Assembly (NCBI GenBank): GCA_028686075.1 | Contig: JAQUCT010000002.1 | Coordinates: 67,432 to 131,431 of the forward strand | Length of the DNA: 64,000 bases | Direction of reading: 5' to 3' | Origin: Bacillota bacterium | GTDB taxonomy: Bacteria > Bacillota > Clostridia > Ch29 | Made by a program: the position numbers and the translations under genes | Notes under the pieces: model-generated | The model's database searches: none | What the model saw: only the letters and a program-made list of their open reading frames with translations | Told to the model about the DNA's origin: nothing | Shown here: positions 9,373-18,321 of the stretch, in pieces | Layout: the number at the start of each line of letters is the position of its first letter | How positions within the stretch are numbered: position 1 is the stretch's first letter

Positions 9373-9807
9373 CTATTGAGTGATTAAATCGTCTATGTAA
9401 ATATTAATAATACCCTCTTTGCCGTACAGGGAACGATAGCAGTCCAGTATTTCCCGTTCCAGCGATATCTTGCCCTGGGTACCGGTTACATCCTCGGCGG
9501 TCTTGTCCCTTATTATATTCAAAACCCTGCTCCTCGCCTCCGGATCCCTCTCCTCTAACACTTGCAGAAGTTTTTTGTCCTTTAAAGTTTCTATATAATA
9601 GCTAAATATAATAATACTTCTTGCTCCCTTCAGATTGGTCTGGAATTTACTGTTTCCTGGCACTATCACCGTTTTTACTTCCTTGTTTGAATTAGCCTCT
9701 CCGACGTTTATTATGCCGCCTCTTGCCGCGACGAGTGCCGCCGCAAAAATTAACACCCCGGTTACTACAAGAGCCAAAACAAATATAAACAGTTTCTTTC
9801 CATTCAT
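9373..9807 (-). CDS. fliL: Flagellar basal body-associated protein FliL
   Basis: A 144-residue bitopic membrane protein: short cytoplasmic N-terminus, one membrane helix (about 6-28), then an extracytoplasmic stomatin-like domain ending in IYIDDLITQ. FliL surrounds and supports the stator. Its start overlaps the motB stop in an ATGA arrangement. The weakly conserved middle is normal for this family. Confidence 0.92.
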   Translation of the reverse strand: MNGKKLFIFVLALVVTGVLIFAAALVAARGGIINVGEANSNKEVKTVIVPGNSKFQTNLKGARSIIIFSYYIETLKDKKLLQVLEERDPEARSRVLNIIRDKTAEDVTGTQGKISLEREILDCYRSLYGKEGIINIYIDDLITQ

Positions 9808-10562
9808 AGCGTCACCTCGTTACTATTTGGTTCGTTTAACTCAAAAGTATTTTTTAGTATAACAACGTCCACCCTTCTGTTCTTCTGTCGGTTTTCAGCG
9901 GTATTGTTATCGGCTATGGGGTGATATTCCCCGTATCCGGCGGCAGATAGCCTGACCGGTGTGATACCAACATCCTCAATTAAGAACTTCACCACGTTTA
10001 CTGCCCTGGCGGTGGACAGCTCCCAGTTGGAGGGATACAGTAGCGATCTCATCGGAACGTTGTCGGTATGCCCCTCCACCCTTATGGACCGTTCGTTTTG
10101 TTTGAGTATCTCGCCAATGCTTATCACTATTGTCTCCGCATCCTTCCTTATAAGGGCTTTACCAGAATCGAACAGTGCCTGGTCCTTGAACCTTATAAGT
10201 AGTCCCCTCTCTTCAACTCCAAGCACAACCGTTGCCTCCAGGTCGTTTTCCTTTATATACTCGTCAAGCTGTCTGTAAAGCCATTCCATACTCTCGGCCT
10301 CCAGCTGTTCCTGCAGCAGGCGATCACTCTGCAGCGCCTGGCTGATATACTGGTCTTCGTCTATTGTTTTCCCGGCGTCCAAAACCCCGAGTGAGCCCTG
10401 GAATGACCTTATTATTGCTTCAAATTTCTTTGCGTCTATTACAGAAAACGAGAATAGTAAAACAAAAAAACATAGAAGCAGCGTTACAAGGTCGCTGTAA
10501 GTAGTCATCCAACTGTTGGTATCGGAGGTCCCGTTTTCTCTCCTATTCCGTCGCGCTCGCAT
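9804..10562 (-). CDS. motB: Flagellar stator protein MotB
   Basis: MotB anchors the stator to peptidoglycan and carries the ion-binding aspartate. D24 in TTYSDLVTLLL is at the expected place at the start of the single membrane helix. A linker leads to an OmpA-like peptidoglycan-binding domain (VEGHTDNVP; NRRVDVVIL) at about 150-240. The coupling ion cannot be told from sequence alone. It overlaps both motA and fliL. Having motAB inside the fla operon differs from B. subtilis but is seen in many Clostridia. Confidence 0.95.
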   Translation of the reverse strand: MRARRNRRENGTSDTNSWMTTYSDLVTLLLCFFVLLFSFSVIDAKKFEAIIRSFQGSLGVLDAGKTIDEDQYISQALQSDRLLQEQLEAESMEWLYRQLDEYIKENDLEATVVLGVEERGLLIRFKDQALFDSGKALIRKDAETIVISIGEILKQNERSIRVEGHTDNVPMRSLLYPSNWELSTARAVNVVKFLIEDVGITPVRLSAAGYGEYHPIADNNTAENRQKNRRVDVVILKNTFELNEPNSNEVTL

Positions 10563-11355
10563 ATTCTCCTTCCCCGCTTTCTTTCTCTTTTTCCTTCTTC
10601 GCCTTTTCCCTTAGCTTCGGCGACAGGAAGGCCACAAGTTTTTCTTCTATTATTCTCGGGTTTTCCCCAGCCTGTATCGAAAGCATGCCTTCAATTAGAA
10701 TTTCTTTGAGCAGTATTTCTTCCTTGCTTCTAAGTTTAAGCTTGCGAGCCATGGGCAGGAAGAAAAGGTTGGCAAGGACAACACCGTAGAAGGTGGTAAC
10801 CAGGGCCACCGCCATATTGGGTCCGACGGAGGACGGGTCATCCAAAGTTCTCAGCATATTTATAAGACCTATAAGGGTTCCTATCATACCAAAGGCCGGT
10901 GCTAAGGCACCCATAGTTTCAAACAGGCTCTGCCCGGTGCTGTGCCTTTCCTCAACGAATGACAGCTCTGTCTCAAGGATATTTCGTACTAGCTCCGGGT
11001 CGGTACCGTCTACAATAAGAAGAATTCCCTTTTTGAGGAAGTCGTCGTCAAGCTGCATGGCTGCTTCCTCCAATGCAAGAAGCCCCTCTTTCCTTGCGAC
11101 GTTTGCCAGTTCTATTATCCTGTCAATGGCCTCGCCTGCATTCAGCTCCTTACCGAAGAATATATGTTTTACGCTACGCAGCGTTTCCAAAAACTTTGGT
11201 AGCGGAAAACTTATCAATGTAGCCGCAATAGTACCCCCAAGGGTTATCATAATGGATGCCCGGTCGTAATAGGTACCCAGGGTTCCATTTATCATAATAC
11301 CAATTATCAGGAAGACAACCCCCAGTATCATCCCCGCAACGGTTGAAATATCCAT
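10543..11355 (-). CDS. motA: Flagellar stator protein MotA
   Basis: MotA is a four-helix protein of 270 residues that surrounds MotB in the stator. It has membrane segments near 5-25, 35-50, 150-170 and 180-205. The cytoplasmic loop contains charged residues, and the GMIGTLIGLINMLRTLDDPSS region is typical of MotA/TolQ/ExbB channels. The highly charged C-terminus (REKAKKEKEKESGEGEYASATE) overlaps the motB start by 20 bases. Confidence 0.95.
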   Translation of the reverse strand: MDISTVAGMILGVVFLIIGIMINGTLGTYYDRASIMITLGGTIAATLISFPLPKFLETLRSVKHIFFGKELNAGEAIDRIIELANVARKEGLLALEEAAMQLDDDFLKKGILLIVDGTDPELVRNILETELSFVEERHSTGQSLFETMGALAPAFGMIGTLIGLINMLRTLDDPSSVGPNMAVALVTTFYGVVLANLFFLPMARKLKLRSKEEILLKEILIEGMLSIQAGENPRIIEEKLVAFLSPKLREKAKKEKEKESGEGEYASATE

Positions 11356-11371
11356 AACTCCACCTCATTCC

Positions 11372-11563
11372 CTATTGTCCAAACCCGTTGATTCTTTTTT
11401 TGTACTCAATAACCCTTTCTATCACCTGGTCAATCTTTTCACTTACTACAACCTTTTTACCGGATATAAGAGTAATAACTGTATCCGGCGTCTCCTCCGC
11501 AAATTCGATCTGCTCGGCGTTTACCACAAATTCTTTGCCGTTTAACCTTGTTATTTTTATCAT
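11372..11563 (-). CDS. flbD: FlbD/SwrD family flagellar protein
   Basis: A 63-residue protein (MIKITRLNGKEFVVN...) of the FlbD family, called SwrD in B. subtilis, where it raises flagellar power. The track start is 20 codons too early: ATG at this position has GGGGG seven bases upstream and gives the family's usual N-terminus. It has no membrane segment. It lies between flgE and motA, the conserved position. Confidence 0.9.
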   Translation of the reverse strand: MIKITRLNGKEFVVNAEQIEFAEETPDTVITLISGKKVVVSEKIDQVIERVIEYKKRINGFGQ

Positions 11564-11629
11564 TATAAACCCCCACTTTTTTTCCGGCGGGGACAGTACC
11601 GGTAACGGCAATACCCCCGCCATTATTAA

Positions 11630-12898
11630 TTATCTCTTGAGGTTCACAAGTTCCTGAAGCATCTCATCGGAGGTGGTGATTATTCTTGAGTTTGCCTGGA
11701 AGCCTCTCTGGGTTATAATCATATCTGTAAACTCCTTTGAAATATCAACATTGGACATCTCCAGGGAACTGGGGTTAATGGTGCCCCTACCGTGGTCTCC
11801 CGCAATTCCTATAGAGGGCTGACCCGAGTTGGGCGTCTGAATAAATAAGTTACTGCCCACCTTCTGCAGCCCCGACGGGTTGTTGAAGGCCGCTAGCGCA
11901 ATCCTTGCAATCACCTTTTCCTGACCGTTTGAGAAAATCCCGGTGGCTACTCCGGAGGCATCGAAGTTAAAGTCTTCAAGGCTGCCCAGAGCATAGCCGT
12001 CCACTTCCAGCGGGTCTACCCCGGATTCCGCGGCGTACTGGTGGACGTCGGCTATGTTCACCGTTATTGGGTCGGGTATTAGATTCGGTTCCACCTGTAT
12101 TTCAAAAGTCCCGTCCGAGGTCAGCTTCCCGTCCACAAAGGTTAGGGTTGGGGCTGCACCCAATGATACGCTTTCAACAGTTCCATCGGGCCTTGTAACC
12201 GCCACTGCGCCGGCCACCGCCGGATTAGCGGGATCGGACAGGCGTTCCTGAATTTCCCACGTGTTATCGTTAACTTTTACCAGCTCAAAGCTTAACTTGT
12301 TTTTCCTGCCCAGCTCGTCGTATATCTCGGTTTCGAAGGGTACTACCCCGCCGGTTGGCAAATCCGCATTCAGGTTGCCTACCATCTTTATGGCACTGGT
12401 TGCCTTGGGCTGCATAGCCATACCCTCGGGTATCTGTATGGTGCCCGGGGAAACGGTGGTGTCTATATTCCCATTGGCATCCGCCATCCAGCCCAGTACC
12501 CTGAAGCCGTTACCGTTTACGATGTTGCCCTCGGTATCCCTTATGAAATTCCCGGCCCTGGTAAATTTAGGCGCACCCCCGTCGGATACTATGAAGAAAC
12601 CATTTCCTTCTATGGCAAGGTCAAGTGGATAACCGGTAGATTCGATACTTCCCCTTGTGTGTAGGGTATCTATTGACGCCAGGCTTATCCCAAGGCCTAT
12701 CTGCTGGGGATTGGTGCCTCCCCTGCCGCCTTCGGGTGCTCCTGCTCCCCTTAGGGTTTCGCTGAATATTTCCTGGAATGTTGCACGGGATGACTTATAT
12801 CCCACTGTATTTACATTGGAAATGTTGTTGCCTATTACATCCATTCTGGATTGGTGAGACCTCAGGCCTGAAACACCTGAGAATAGTGAACGCATCAT
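11630..12898 (-). CDS. flgE: Flagellar hook protein FlgE
   Basis: The rod/hook N-terminal signature SGLRSHQSRMDVIGNNISNVNT and the C-terminal helix (MIITQRGFQANSRIITTSDEMLQELVNLKR) that packs in the tubular core are both present. The middle holds FlgE D1/D2 domains. The length of 422 fits FlgE rather than FlgF/FlgG (about 260). GGAGGT precedes tandem ATG codons. It follows flgD and the small TIGR02530-type gene, as expected for the hook gene. Confidence 0.95.
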   Translation of the reverse strand: MMRSLFSGVSGLRSHQSRMDVIGNNISNVNTVGYKSSRATFQEIFSETLRGAGAPEGGRGGTNPQQIGLGISLASIDTLHTRGSIESTGYPLDLAIEGNGFFIVSDGGAPKFTRAGNFIRDTEGNIVNGNGFRVLGWMADANGNIDTTVSPGTIQIPEGMAMQPKATSAIKMVGNLNADLPTGGVVPFETEIYDELGRKNKLSFELVKVNDNTWEIQERLSDPANPAVAGAVAVTRPDGTVESVSLGAAPTLTFVDGKLTSDGTFEIQVEPNLIPDPITVNIADVHQYAAESGVDPLEVDGYALGSLEDFNFDASGVATGIFSNGQEKVIARIALAAFNNPSGLQKVGSNLFIQTPNSGQPSIGIAGDHGRGTINPSSLEMSNVDISKEFTDMIITQRGFQANSRIITTSDEMLQELVNLKR

Positions 12899-12981
12899 AA
12901 TGTATGACCTCCTTTACATCGAAGCTGTAATGCTTTCCTTCCGTCGTTCGGGAAAGCTGTGCCTCCTTTTTGAAGGTCCGG

Positions 12982-13365
12982 CTACACAATTACAGCTCCG
13001 TCTATATTTGTAAATACCTTATCCTTTAAAGCGTCGCATTTTGTTGCGGTAACCACGGTGGTGCTTTTAACGTTTATCACAAAGGCGGTATCGTCCATCA
13101 GCACAAGGGTATCCCGCACTCCTTTTTGTCTTGCCCTTTCTACTGCCATACTAAGTCGCTGCACCTGTCCCTTGTCCAGCATAATATCACGGGCCGTCAT
13201 CCTCACCTGGGCGTGCTTTGACAAGGATATGCCGGTCTGGCCTTTTACCGCTTCGAATACTTCTTTGAAACTTTTATCCGGCTGTACCGTATGTTTCTTT
13301 GCCTGTCCACCGGGACGGTTTACCGCGGGTATCGGTCTGTTGTCAATGGGTTTTGTTCCACCCAT
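12982..13365 (-). CDS. Flagellar operon protein, TIGR02530 type (function unknown)
   Basis: A 127-residue soluble protein with a basic, disordered N-terminus (about 1-30) followed by FKEVFE...ISLSKHAQVRMTARDI and an alpha/beta-like remainder. This matches the short protein found between flgD and flgE in many Bacillota flagellar operons. Its role is not established; the position suggests hook assembly. The start has GGGAGGT upstream. An 83-base gap to flgE contains a GCTTTCC/GGAAAGC hairpin with no U-tract. Confidence 0.85.
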   Translation of the reverse strand: MGGTKPIDNRPIPAVNRPGGQAKKHTVQPDKSFKEVFEAVKGQTGISLSKHAQVRMTARDIMLDKGQVQRLSMAVERARQKGVRDTLVLMDDTAFVINVKSTTVVTATKCDALKDKVFTNIDGAVIV

Positions 13366-13398
13366 AGGCTTTCGTACCTCCCTATTTTACGGGCTATT

Positions 13399-13899
13399 TT
13401 AATGTCCTATCTCAAACTGCGTTGCCTCGTCCATGTAAAAGCTCTTCCCGTCCACTTCCATTCGCACCCTTCCATCGCTGAAGGATACCCTCTGTACCGT
13501 GCCTGATATCGTTTGCTGTTGCCCGTCGGTTTCCACAACGGCGGTAATTCCTTTACCCAGCAGATTCATTGCCTGGAAGTTCTGCTGCATAATAAGGTTG
13601 TTGTTTATGCTTGCGAGGACCTTGAAATTATCGTACAACCCTCCGTCCGTCACTTCAGCAAGATTAGCAAAACCCTCTTCAAAGCTTTTGTTTAAGTTTT
13701 GCATCTGCTCCAGGCTGCTGAACTGGGCCATCTGTGCCAGAAATTCCTTGTCATTCACCGGGTTTAGCGGGTCCTGATTCCTTAATTGGTTGACCAAAAG
13801 ATGCAAAAATGCATCCTTACCCATTACATCTTTTTCACGGACTGCGCTGCTATATGCATCCCCGTTCCCGTCTGACGACGTTGCTGCGTTTACCTGCAT
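13399..13899 (-). CDS. flgD: Flagellar hook-capping protein FlgD
   Basis: FlgD forms the transient cap on which hook subunits polymerise. The conserved N-terminal export/cap segment ([41 protein letters not shown]) is clear. At 166 residues it is the short form lacking a full C-terminal FlnD/Ig pair. The region after about 100 ([29 protein letters not shown]) is the FlgD tudor-like domain. AGGAGGTG precedes the ATG. Confidence 0.95.
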   Translation of the reverse strand: MQVNAATSSDGNGDAYSSAVREKDVMGKDAFLHLLVNQLRNQDPLNPVNDKEFLAQMAQFSSLEQMQNLNKSFEEGFANLAEVTDGGLYDNFKVLASINNNLIMQQNFQAMNLLGKGITAVVETDGQQQTISGTVQRVSFSDGRVRMEVDGKSFYMDEATQFEIGH

Positions 13900-13910
13900 T
13901 TTTTCACCTC

Positions 13911-15137
13911 CTATGCCAGCAGTTCTATGGTACCTTCGCCTCTCCAGATTGCGTATTCTACATTTTCCTCCTCCTGATACCGGTTTAAGCTATGTCTGCC
14001 GTGGTGGGACTGCCTGTTTTGGTCGAAAAACTGCTGTTGGTTGTATCCACCGCCCACATCCACATGGAACTTGCCCACCGGTATGCCCTGCCCTTCAAGG
14101 TTCTCCTGCAATTTCAGTATGTTTGCCTGAATAATGCCCTTCGTTTCATCGCTTTGGACAGTAATTCTGCCGTTTAATACGCCGTCTGTAATTGTTATAC
14201 TGACCTTTAGTCTGCCAAGGCTCTCGGGCTTTAACTGTATGCTTACCTCCGACCTCCTCTTGCCAAGCATTACCTTCATCTTGTCTGCTACCTGGTTTAC
14301 TATATCGGAGGCAGCCGTATCAGGGGTATTCTTCCGAGAATTTAGTCCCTGGCTGCGATAGGCCTGACCTGTCCCCGCCAATGGCTGTGCCTGTGCATCC
14401 CTTTGGTTTGCCGCCGGCGGTTTTTCCGCAGTCTCCCGTTCTGTTGCCTCAAGTTTCGGCCCGTCCCTGTATTGTCCCTGGTTTTTTGACGTATCTCCTG
14501 TATTGGTTGGTTTTAAACCAAAGGCTTCCTCTTTGTTTGCCTCAGGGTTGTTATCCTCTGCTACTATGTTTCCAATTACGTCGTCCCTATCTTTTGCGGT
14601 ACCCCCGGCGGGTTTTAGCCCGGAGCTGCTATCGGGCGGTTCTTTGTTTCCGACGGATAAGTGCCGCTCGTCCTCCCCTTGGCCATCCCGAATTCCCACG
14701 GTTTTTCCATCGTCGGTCTTAAAACTATCCGGGAGAATATCCACCGATATTTCTCCGGCGTCCGGCAGGGCCCTTCCTTCACTCACAAGAGTGTTTTGGC
14801 CGGCTCCGTTATACTCCGCCACCGGACCTAAAGGGTTTACCTCTTCCGCATCTTCGTACTCAGTAAGTATAAAACCTTCCTGTAACGGCAGTCCGATACC
14901 GGCCATGCAAGAAACGGTAGGTTCCGGCTGTTTTTCTTCTTTTTGGGGCTGTCCTTCCAATGCCCCTTCTTCCTTACTGCAGCCTAAGGGGTCGCTTATG
15001 AGGCTTTTCAAAAGGCTCAGGAATTCCAAACCCACAGTCTCGAATCTTCCTCCCGTGGCTTCGGTTTTACCTCCCGTTGCAGACATCTGCGTTTCGGGCG
15101 GTGTGTCCACCATCGGTGTAACTGACGATATATCCAT
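13911..15137 (-). CDS. fliK: Flagellar hook-length control protein FliK
   Basis: FliK measures hook length and triggers the FlhB specificity switch. The N-terminal two thirds is low-complexity and hydrophilic, rich in Glu, Pro, Gly, Asp and Asn. The conserved C-terminal domain (about 285-365: [20 protein letters not shown]...) is the Flg_hook fold that contacts FlhB. The length (408) is in range. It sits between ylxF/motE and flgD. The divergent N-terminus is normal for this molecular ruler. Confidence 0.93.
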   Translation of the reverse strand: MDISSVTPMVDTPPETQMSATGGKTEATGGRFETVGLEFLSLLKSLISDPLGCSKEEGALEGQPQKEEKQPEPTVSCMAGIGLPLQEGFILTEYEDAEEVNPLGPVAEYNGAGQNTLVSEGRALPDAGEISVDILPDSFKTDDGKTVGIRDGQGEDERHLSVGNKEPPDSSSGLKPAGGTAKDRDDVIGNIVAEDNNPEANKEEAFGLKPTNTGDTSKNQGQYRDGPKLEATERETAEKPPAANQRDAQAQPLAGTGQAYRSQGLNSRKNTPDTAASDIVNQVADKMKVMLGKRRSEVSIQLKPESLGRLKVSITITDGVLNGRITVQSDETKGIIQANILKLQENLEGQGIPVGKFHVDVGGGYNQQQFFDQNRQSHHGRHSLNRYQEEENVEYAIWRGEGTIELLA

Positions 15138-15203
15138 TTTTCCACCTCCCTCCTTAATTCCTTTTTATGTATACGGGTTTATAAAACCCCGTGATACCTA
15201 TTG

Positions 15204-15794
15204 TTATTCGGCCGACATAGTCTCCATAAGCCTAGCGGCCTTTCTAGGGTCCATAGCGGCCAGTATTTCCGAACACTTTTGTTCCTTCATGTTTCTAAGA
15301 ATATTCATCACCAAAGCGTTATCGGATATATTGTCGAGTATTTTCACCGCATCGGAGGCATCCATTTTCTCATAATAGACCACCAGTTCCTCAATGTTCT
15401 CAACCCTTATATCCAGCCGTTTTTGCAGGTCCTCAACGGCGGTTTTTTGCTCCTCCAGTTCCTCTTCCTTTGCCTTGAGTTGAAGCTCCCAGGAGGCCAG
15501 GCTGTTTGCCAGCTCGTCCAGATTTGTCCTCTGCTCATCAAGAAACTTTTTTGTGTTTGCCAGCTCCTCCCTTTCAATCTGCTGCGGGGTTTTTTGCTCC
15601 TCCACCGTTTTGAAAAAGCTGCCTGCTACCGGGAGGGAAGCCAGAAGGTTGTTGGCCTTAACGCCCATTCCGGCCAGGTTAAAGGCTATGCAAAACCCCA
15701 GGACCAGTGCCAGTATCACTACAACCGGCACTATTACAATCCACCTTTTCCTGTTCCTTTTTGGGGCAGCCCCTTCCTTTTTAGCCTTGGCCAT
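15204..15794 (-). CDS. ylxF: MotE/YlxF family protein (TM + coiled coil + MgtE-N-like domain)
   Basis: A 196-residue protein with a basic N-terminus, one membrane segment (about 16-38), a long coiled coil (about 75-140, E/K/Q-rich) and a C-terminal MgtE N-domain-like region (ILDNISDNALVMNILRNMKEQKCSEILAAMDPRKAARLM). This is the YlxF position between fliJ and fliK. Related MotE proteins act with the stator as chaperones, so a stator or export role is inferred, not proven. Confidence 0.85.
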   Translation of the reverse strand: MAKAKKEGAAPKRNRKRWIVIVPVVVILALVLGFCIAFNLAGMGVKANNLLASLPVAGSFFKTVEEQKTPQQIEREELANTKKFLDEQRTNLDELANSLASWELQLKAKEEELEEQKTAVEDLQKRLDIRVENIEELVVYYEKMDASDAVKILDNISDNALVMNILRNMKEQKCSEILAAMDPRKAARLMETMSAE

Positions 15795-15803
15795 TGTTAC
15801 CTC

Positions 15804-16247
15804 CTATAGGTTTACTTTTTTATTATTCACAAGGTCATCAAGTTGTTTTTCCTGTTCCTTTGACAAATGGTAGGCAAACCTCTGATAGTGCCTTGCCCTT
15901 AATCTGTCCAGCATTTCCTTTTCTTTTGATGCTCCGGTCAAATCGTTGCGGCATTCTTCCACCATTTTCTCCATTTCCGACACATTTTCCGTCTGCTTAT
16001 CTATGAAGGTTTTGAGCCGGTCCATGTATCTGTTGCACTGAGCCAGATACTCCACCCTGACGCCCTCGCTGCATTTTTCGTCCATAGTGCCGGCCATAGT
16101 ATTCTTTTCTGCCTGCAGGCCGTTTAAGGTATCCCTTTCCTCGTCCAGCTGTACTCTGTATCGGGCCAGTTCCTCCGACTTTAGATTCTTAACGTGCTCT
16201 TTGTAATCCAAAACCCTCTGTAGCCTGAAACTGAAAATTTCATTCAT
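15804..16247 (-). CDS. fliJ: Flagellar export chaperone FliJ
   Basis: FliJ is a 147-residue coiled-coil protein (MNEIFSFRLQRVLDYKEHVKNLKSEELARY...). It sits in the FliI hexamer like the gamma subunit of F-ATPase and escorts export chaperones. The track start is a TTG two codons upstream; I prefer the ATG because AGGAGC is then about 8 bases away. It follows fliI by about a dozen bases. Family conservation is low; size, helical content and position carry the call. Confidence 0.88.
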   Translation of the reverse strand: MNEIFSFRLQRVLDYKEHVKNLKSEELARYRVQLDEERDTLNGLQAEKNTMAGTMDEKCSEGVRVEYLAQCNRYMDRLKTFIDKQTENVSEMEKMVEECRNDLTGASKEKEMLDRLRARHYQRFAYHLSKEQEKQLDDLVNNKKVNL

Positions 16248-16259
16248 CGGCAACGCTCC

Positions 16260-17573
16260 TTAGTCTAGCAATTTCATTAAACGGTCAACAGTGTCTCTAA
16301 AGCTTACCTTTTCATGGATACCCTGCTTCAGAAAGTCATTTATCGTATCTATTCTATCCAGCGCATAGTCGATATTCGGACTGGTTCCCCGGTTATACGC
16401 TCCTATGCTTATTAGGTCCTCAGCGTCCTTATATACCGCTGCAATATCCTTTATCCTCTGAGCACATCTTAAGTGGTCCTCGTCAATAATATCTGGCATT
16501 ACCCTGCTTATGCTCTGAAGTATGTCCACCGCCGGGTAATGATTTTTGTTAGCAAGGTTGCGGGATAGTACAATATGCCCGTCCAGTATTCCCCTTGCGG
16601 AATCAGCTATGGGCTCGTTCATATCGTCTCCGTCCACCAATACCGCATACAGTGCTGTTATTGTTCCCTTGGCCGACGTTCCCGTCCTTTCAAGCAGTTT
16701 GGGAAGGGACGCAAAAACCGAAGGGGTGTAGCCCCGGGTAACGGGCGGTTCTCCAATGGCCAGGCCCACTTCCCGCTGGGCGAGGGCAAACCGTGTTAGA
16801 GAATCCATCATAAGCATTACGTCCTTGCCCAAGAACCTGAAAAACTCTGCTATGGCGGTAACAAGCTGTGCGCTCTTAAGTCTAACAAGAGCCGGTTGGT
16901 CCGAAGTAGCCACAACCACCACCGACCTTCTAAGCCCCTCTTCCCCAAGGTCATTCTCTATAAACTCCCTTACTTCCCTACCTCTCTCGCCGATAAGGCC
17001 TATAACATTTATATCGGCTGAAGTATTCCGGGCAATCATACCCAAAAGGGTGCTTTTACCAACTCCGCTTCCTGAAAAAATTCCAATCCTCTGCCCCTTG
17101 CCGCAGGTAAGAAAACCGTCCACCGATTTAATACCCAGTTCCAGGACTTCGGTTATCCTCCTTCTTTCAAGGGGGTTCGGGGGTGGATTTGTCACCGGAA
17201 AAAGGCTGCTGAACTCAAGCGACCCAAGCCCGTCAATGGGTACGCCAAGGCCGTTCAGTACCCTGCCCAGCATTCCTTCCCCCACCGGCACCTTAAGCGT
17301 GCTGCCGGTAGCTATTGCGGCACTTCCTGGTCCTATGCCCTCCATGTCCCCCAGCGGCATCAACAGCACTGTATTGTCCTTAAAGCCCACCACCTCTGCC
17401 TTTATCGGTTTTTTGTCCCTGGCAGAAAACACCTCACACACTTCGCCAATATTGACCGACGGCCCTACGGCTTCTATAGTAAGCCCTATCACCTTACTGA
17501 CCCTGCCGCTGTATTTAAGGGTATCCGTTTCCTTTAAAAGTCTGCTGTATCTTTCAAGTACAATACTACTCAT
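16260..17573 (-). CDS. fliI: Flagellar export ATPase FliI
   Basis: FliI powers or primes substrate unfolding at the export gate. Visible features are the Walker A motif GSGVGKST (168-175), the Walker B region (MLMMDSLTRFALAQREVG), the F1-beta-like arrangement, and the family signature GYTPSVFASLPKLLERTG. The track start was moved eight codons to an ATG with GGGAG upstream; this ATG overlaps the end of fliH. The resulting 437 residues match the family. Confidence 0.97.
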   Translation of the reverse strand: MSSIVLERYSRLLKETDTLKYSGRVSKVIGLTIEAVGPSVNIGEVCEVFSARDKKPIKAEVVGFKDNTVLLMPLGDMEGIGPGSAAIATGSTLKVPVGEGMLGRVLNGLGVPIDGLGSLEFSSLFPVTNPPPNPLERRRITEVLELGIKSVDGFLTCGKGQRIGIFSGSGVGKSTLLGMIARNTSADINVIGLIGERGREVREFIENDLGEEGLRRSVVVVATSDQPALVRLKSAQLVTAIAEFFRFLGKDVMLMMDSLTRFALAQREVGLAIGEPPVTRGYTPSVFASLPKLLERTGTSAKGTITALYAVLVDGDDMNEPIADSARGILDGHIVLSRNLANKNHYPAVDILQSISRVMPDIIDEDHLRCAQRIKDIAAVYKDAEDLISIGAYNRGTSPNIDYALDRIDTINDFLKQGIHEKVSFRDTVDRLMKLLD

Positions 17574-18321
17574 AGTTAAGCAGCTCCCTGAAGGCATGCT
17601 CTATCTTGTCCAACTGTACTTCCACGCTGGAGTTGATGCTTCCCGCATCGGTTTCCAGCACACAGCTTCCCTGGGGCAGTGCCTCCTCTACAACAATATC
17701 CAATTGGGTTACCCCATCCATTCCGGATAAAAGCCTTTGCTTTGACAGTTCCACAATATCATAATCATCGGGGGATACCTTCATTGTTACCCGGCCCGAA
17801 AATGTACATTTCTCCAATGCTCTGCTGACAAGACCGAGAACCGCCTCCCGGTCTGTTTTAATCTGTTCCCCCAGCACCTTCCTGGATATCTCCAATACAA
17901 TCCTTATTATTTCTGCCTCGGCTTCTTTTACCATGCGTTCCTTGGCCTCAAGGGCCCTTTGTTTTATTTCAATTGCTTCCTCTATCATCTGATTGGCCGT
18001 ATCAAGCCCCTGCTGTCGTCCCTTATCCCTGCCTTCTTCCAAGCCCCTCTGCCGGCCATCATCGTATCCTCTTTTATAACCCTCCTGCTGTGCACTTTTG
18101 CGTATATCCTCGCTTTCTTGCATTGTCCTTTCTATTATTTCCGCCGCCCTTACACGGGCGTTTTCTAATATACTTTCCGTTTCATCCTTTTTGCTATCTT
18201 TATGCCGGGGGCCCTCTGCCGGCACCTCCCGTAAGACTTCCTTCTTAAGAAACACCGTTTCCGTTTCTATTTCGAGGGGATCGCCTACTACAATGGAATC
18301 TGATTTATAAAGTCTAGACAA
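17566..18321 (-). CDS. fliH: Flagellar assembly protein FliH
   Basis: FliH is the peripheral stalk-like regulator that anchors FliI to the C-ring through FliN/FliY. The 251 residues show a long charged coiled coil (about 45-150) with a glycine-spaced stretch (GYKRGYDDGRQRGLEEGRDKGRQQG) typical of FliH/YscL GxxxG repeats, then a globular C-domain. Translation appears to begin at TTG, overlapping fliG by eight bases, with GGAGGGG upstream. Confidence 0.92.
   Translation of the reverse strand: MSRLYKSDSIVVGDPLEIETETVFLKKEVLREVPAEGPRHKDSKKDETESILENARVRAAEIIERTMQESEDIRKSAQQEGYKRGYDDGRQRGLEEGRDKGRQQGLDTANQMIEEAIEIKQRALEAKERMVKEAEAEIIRIVLEISRKVLGEQIKTDREAVLGLVSRALEKCTFSGRVTMKVSPDDYDIVELSKQRLLSGMDGVTQLDIVVEEALPQGSCVLETDAGSINSSVEVQLDKIEHAFRELLNYE

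Noticed and set aside
14503-15375. 290-residue plus-strand ORF
   Set aside because: Antisense to fliK and ylxF; low-complexity mirror of the FliK repeats, no start signal.
16756-17730. 324-residue plus-strand ORF
   Set aside because: It is antisense to fliI and fliH, whose motifs are certain; its Ser/Pro/Leu-rich composition is that of a frame shadow and no SD sequence precedes it.
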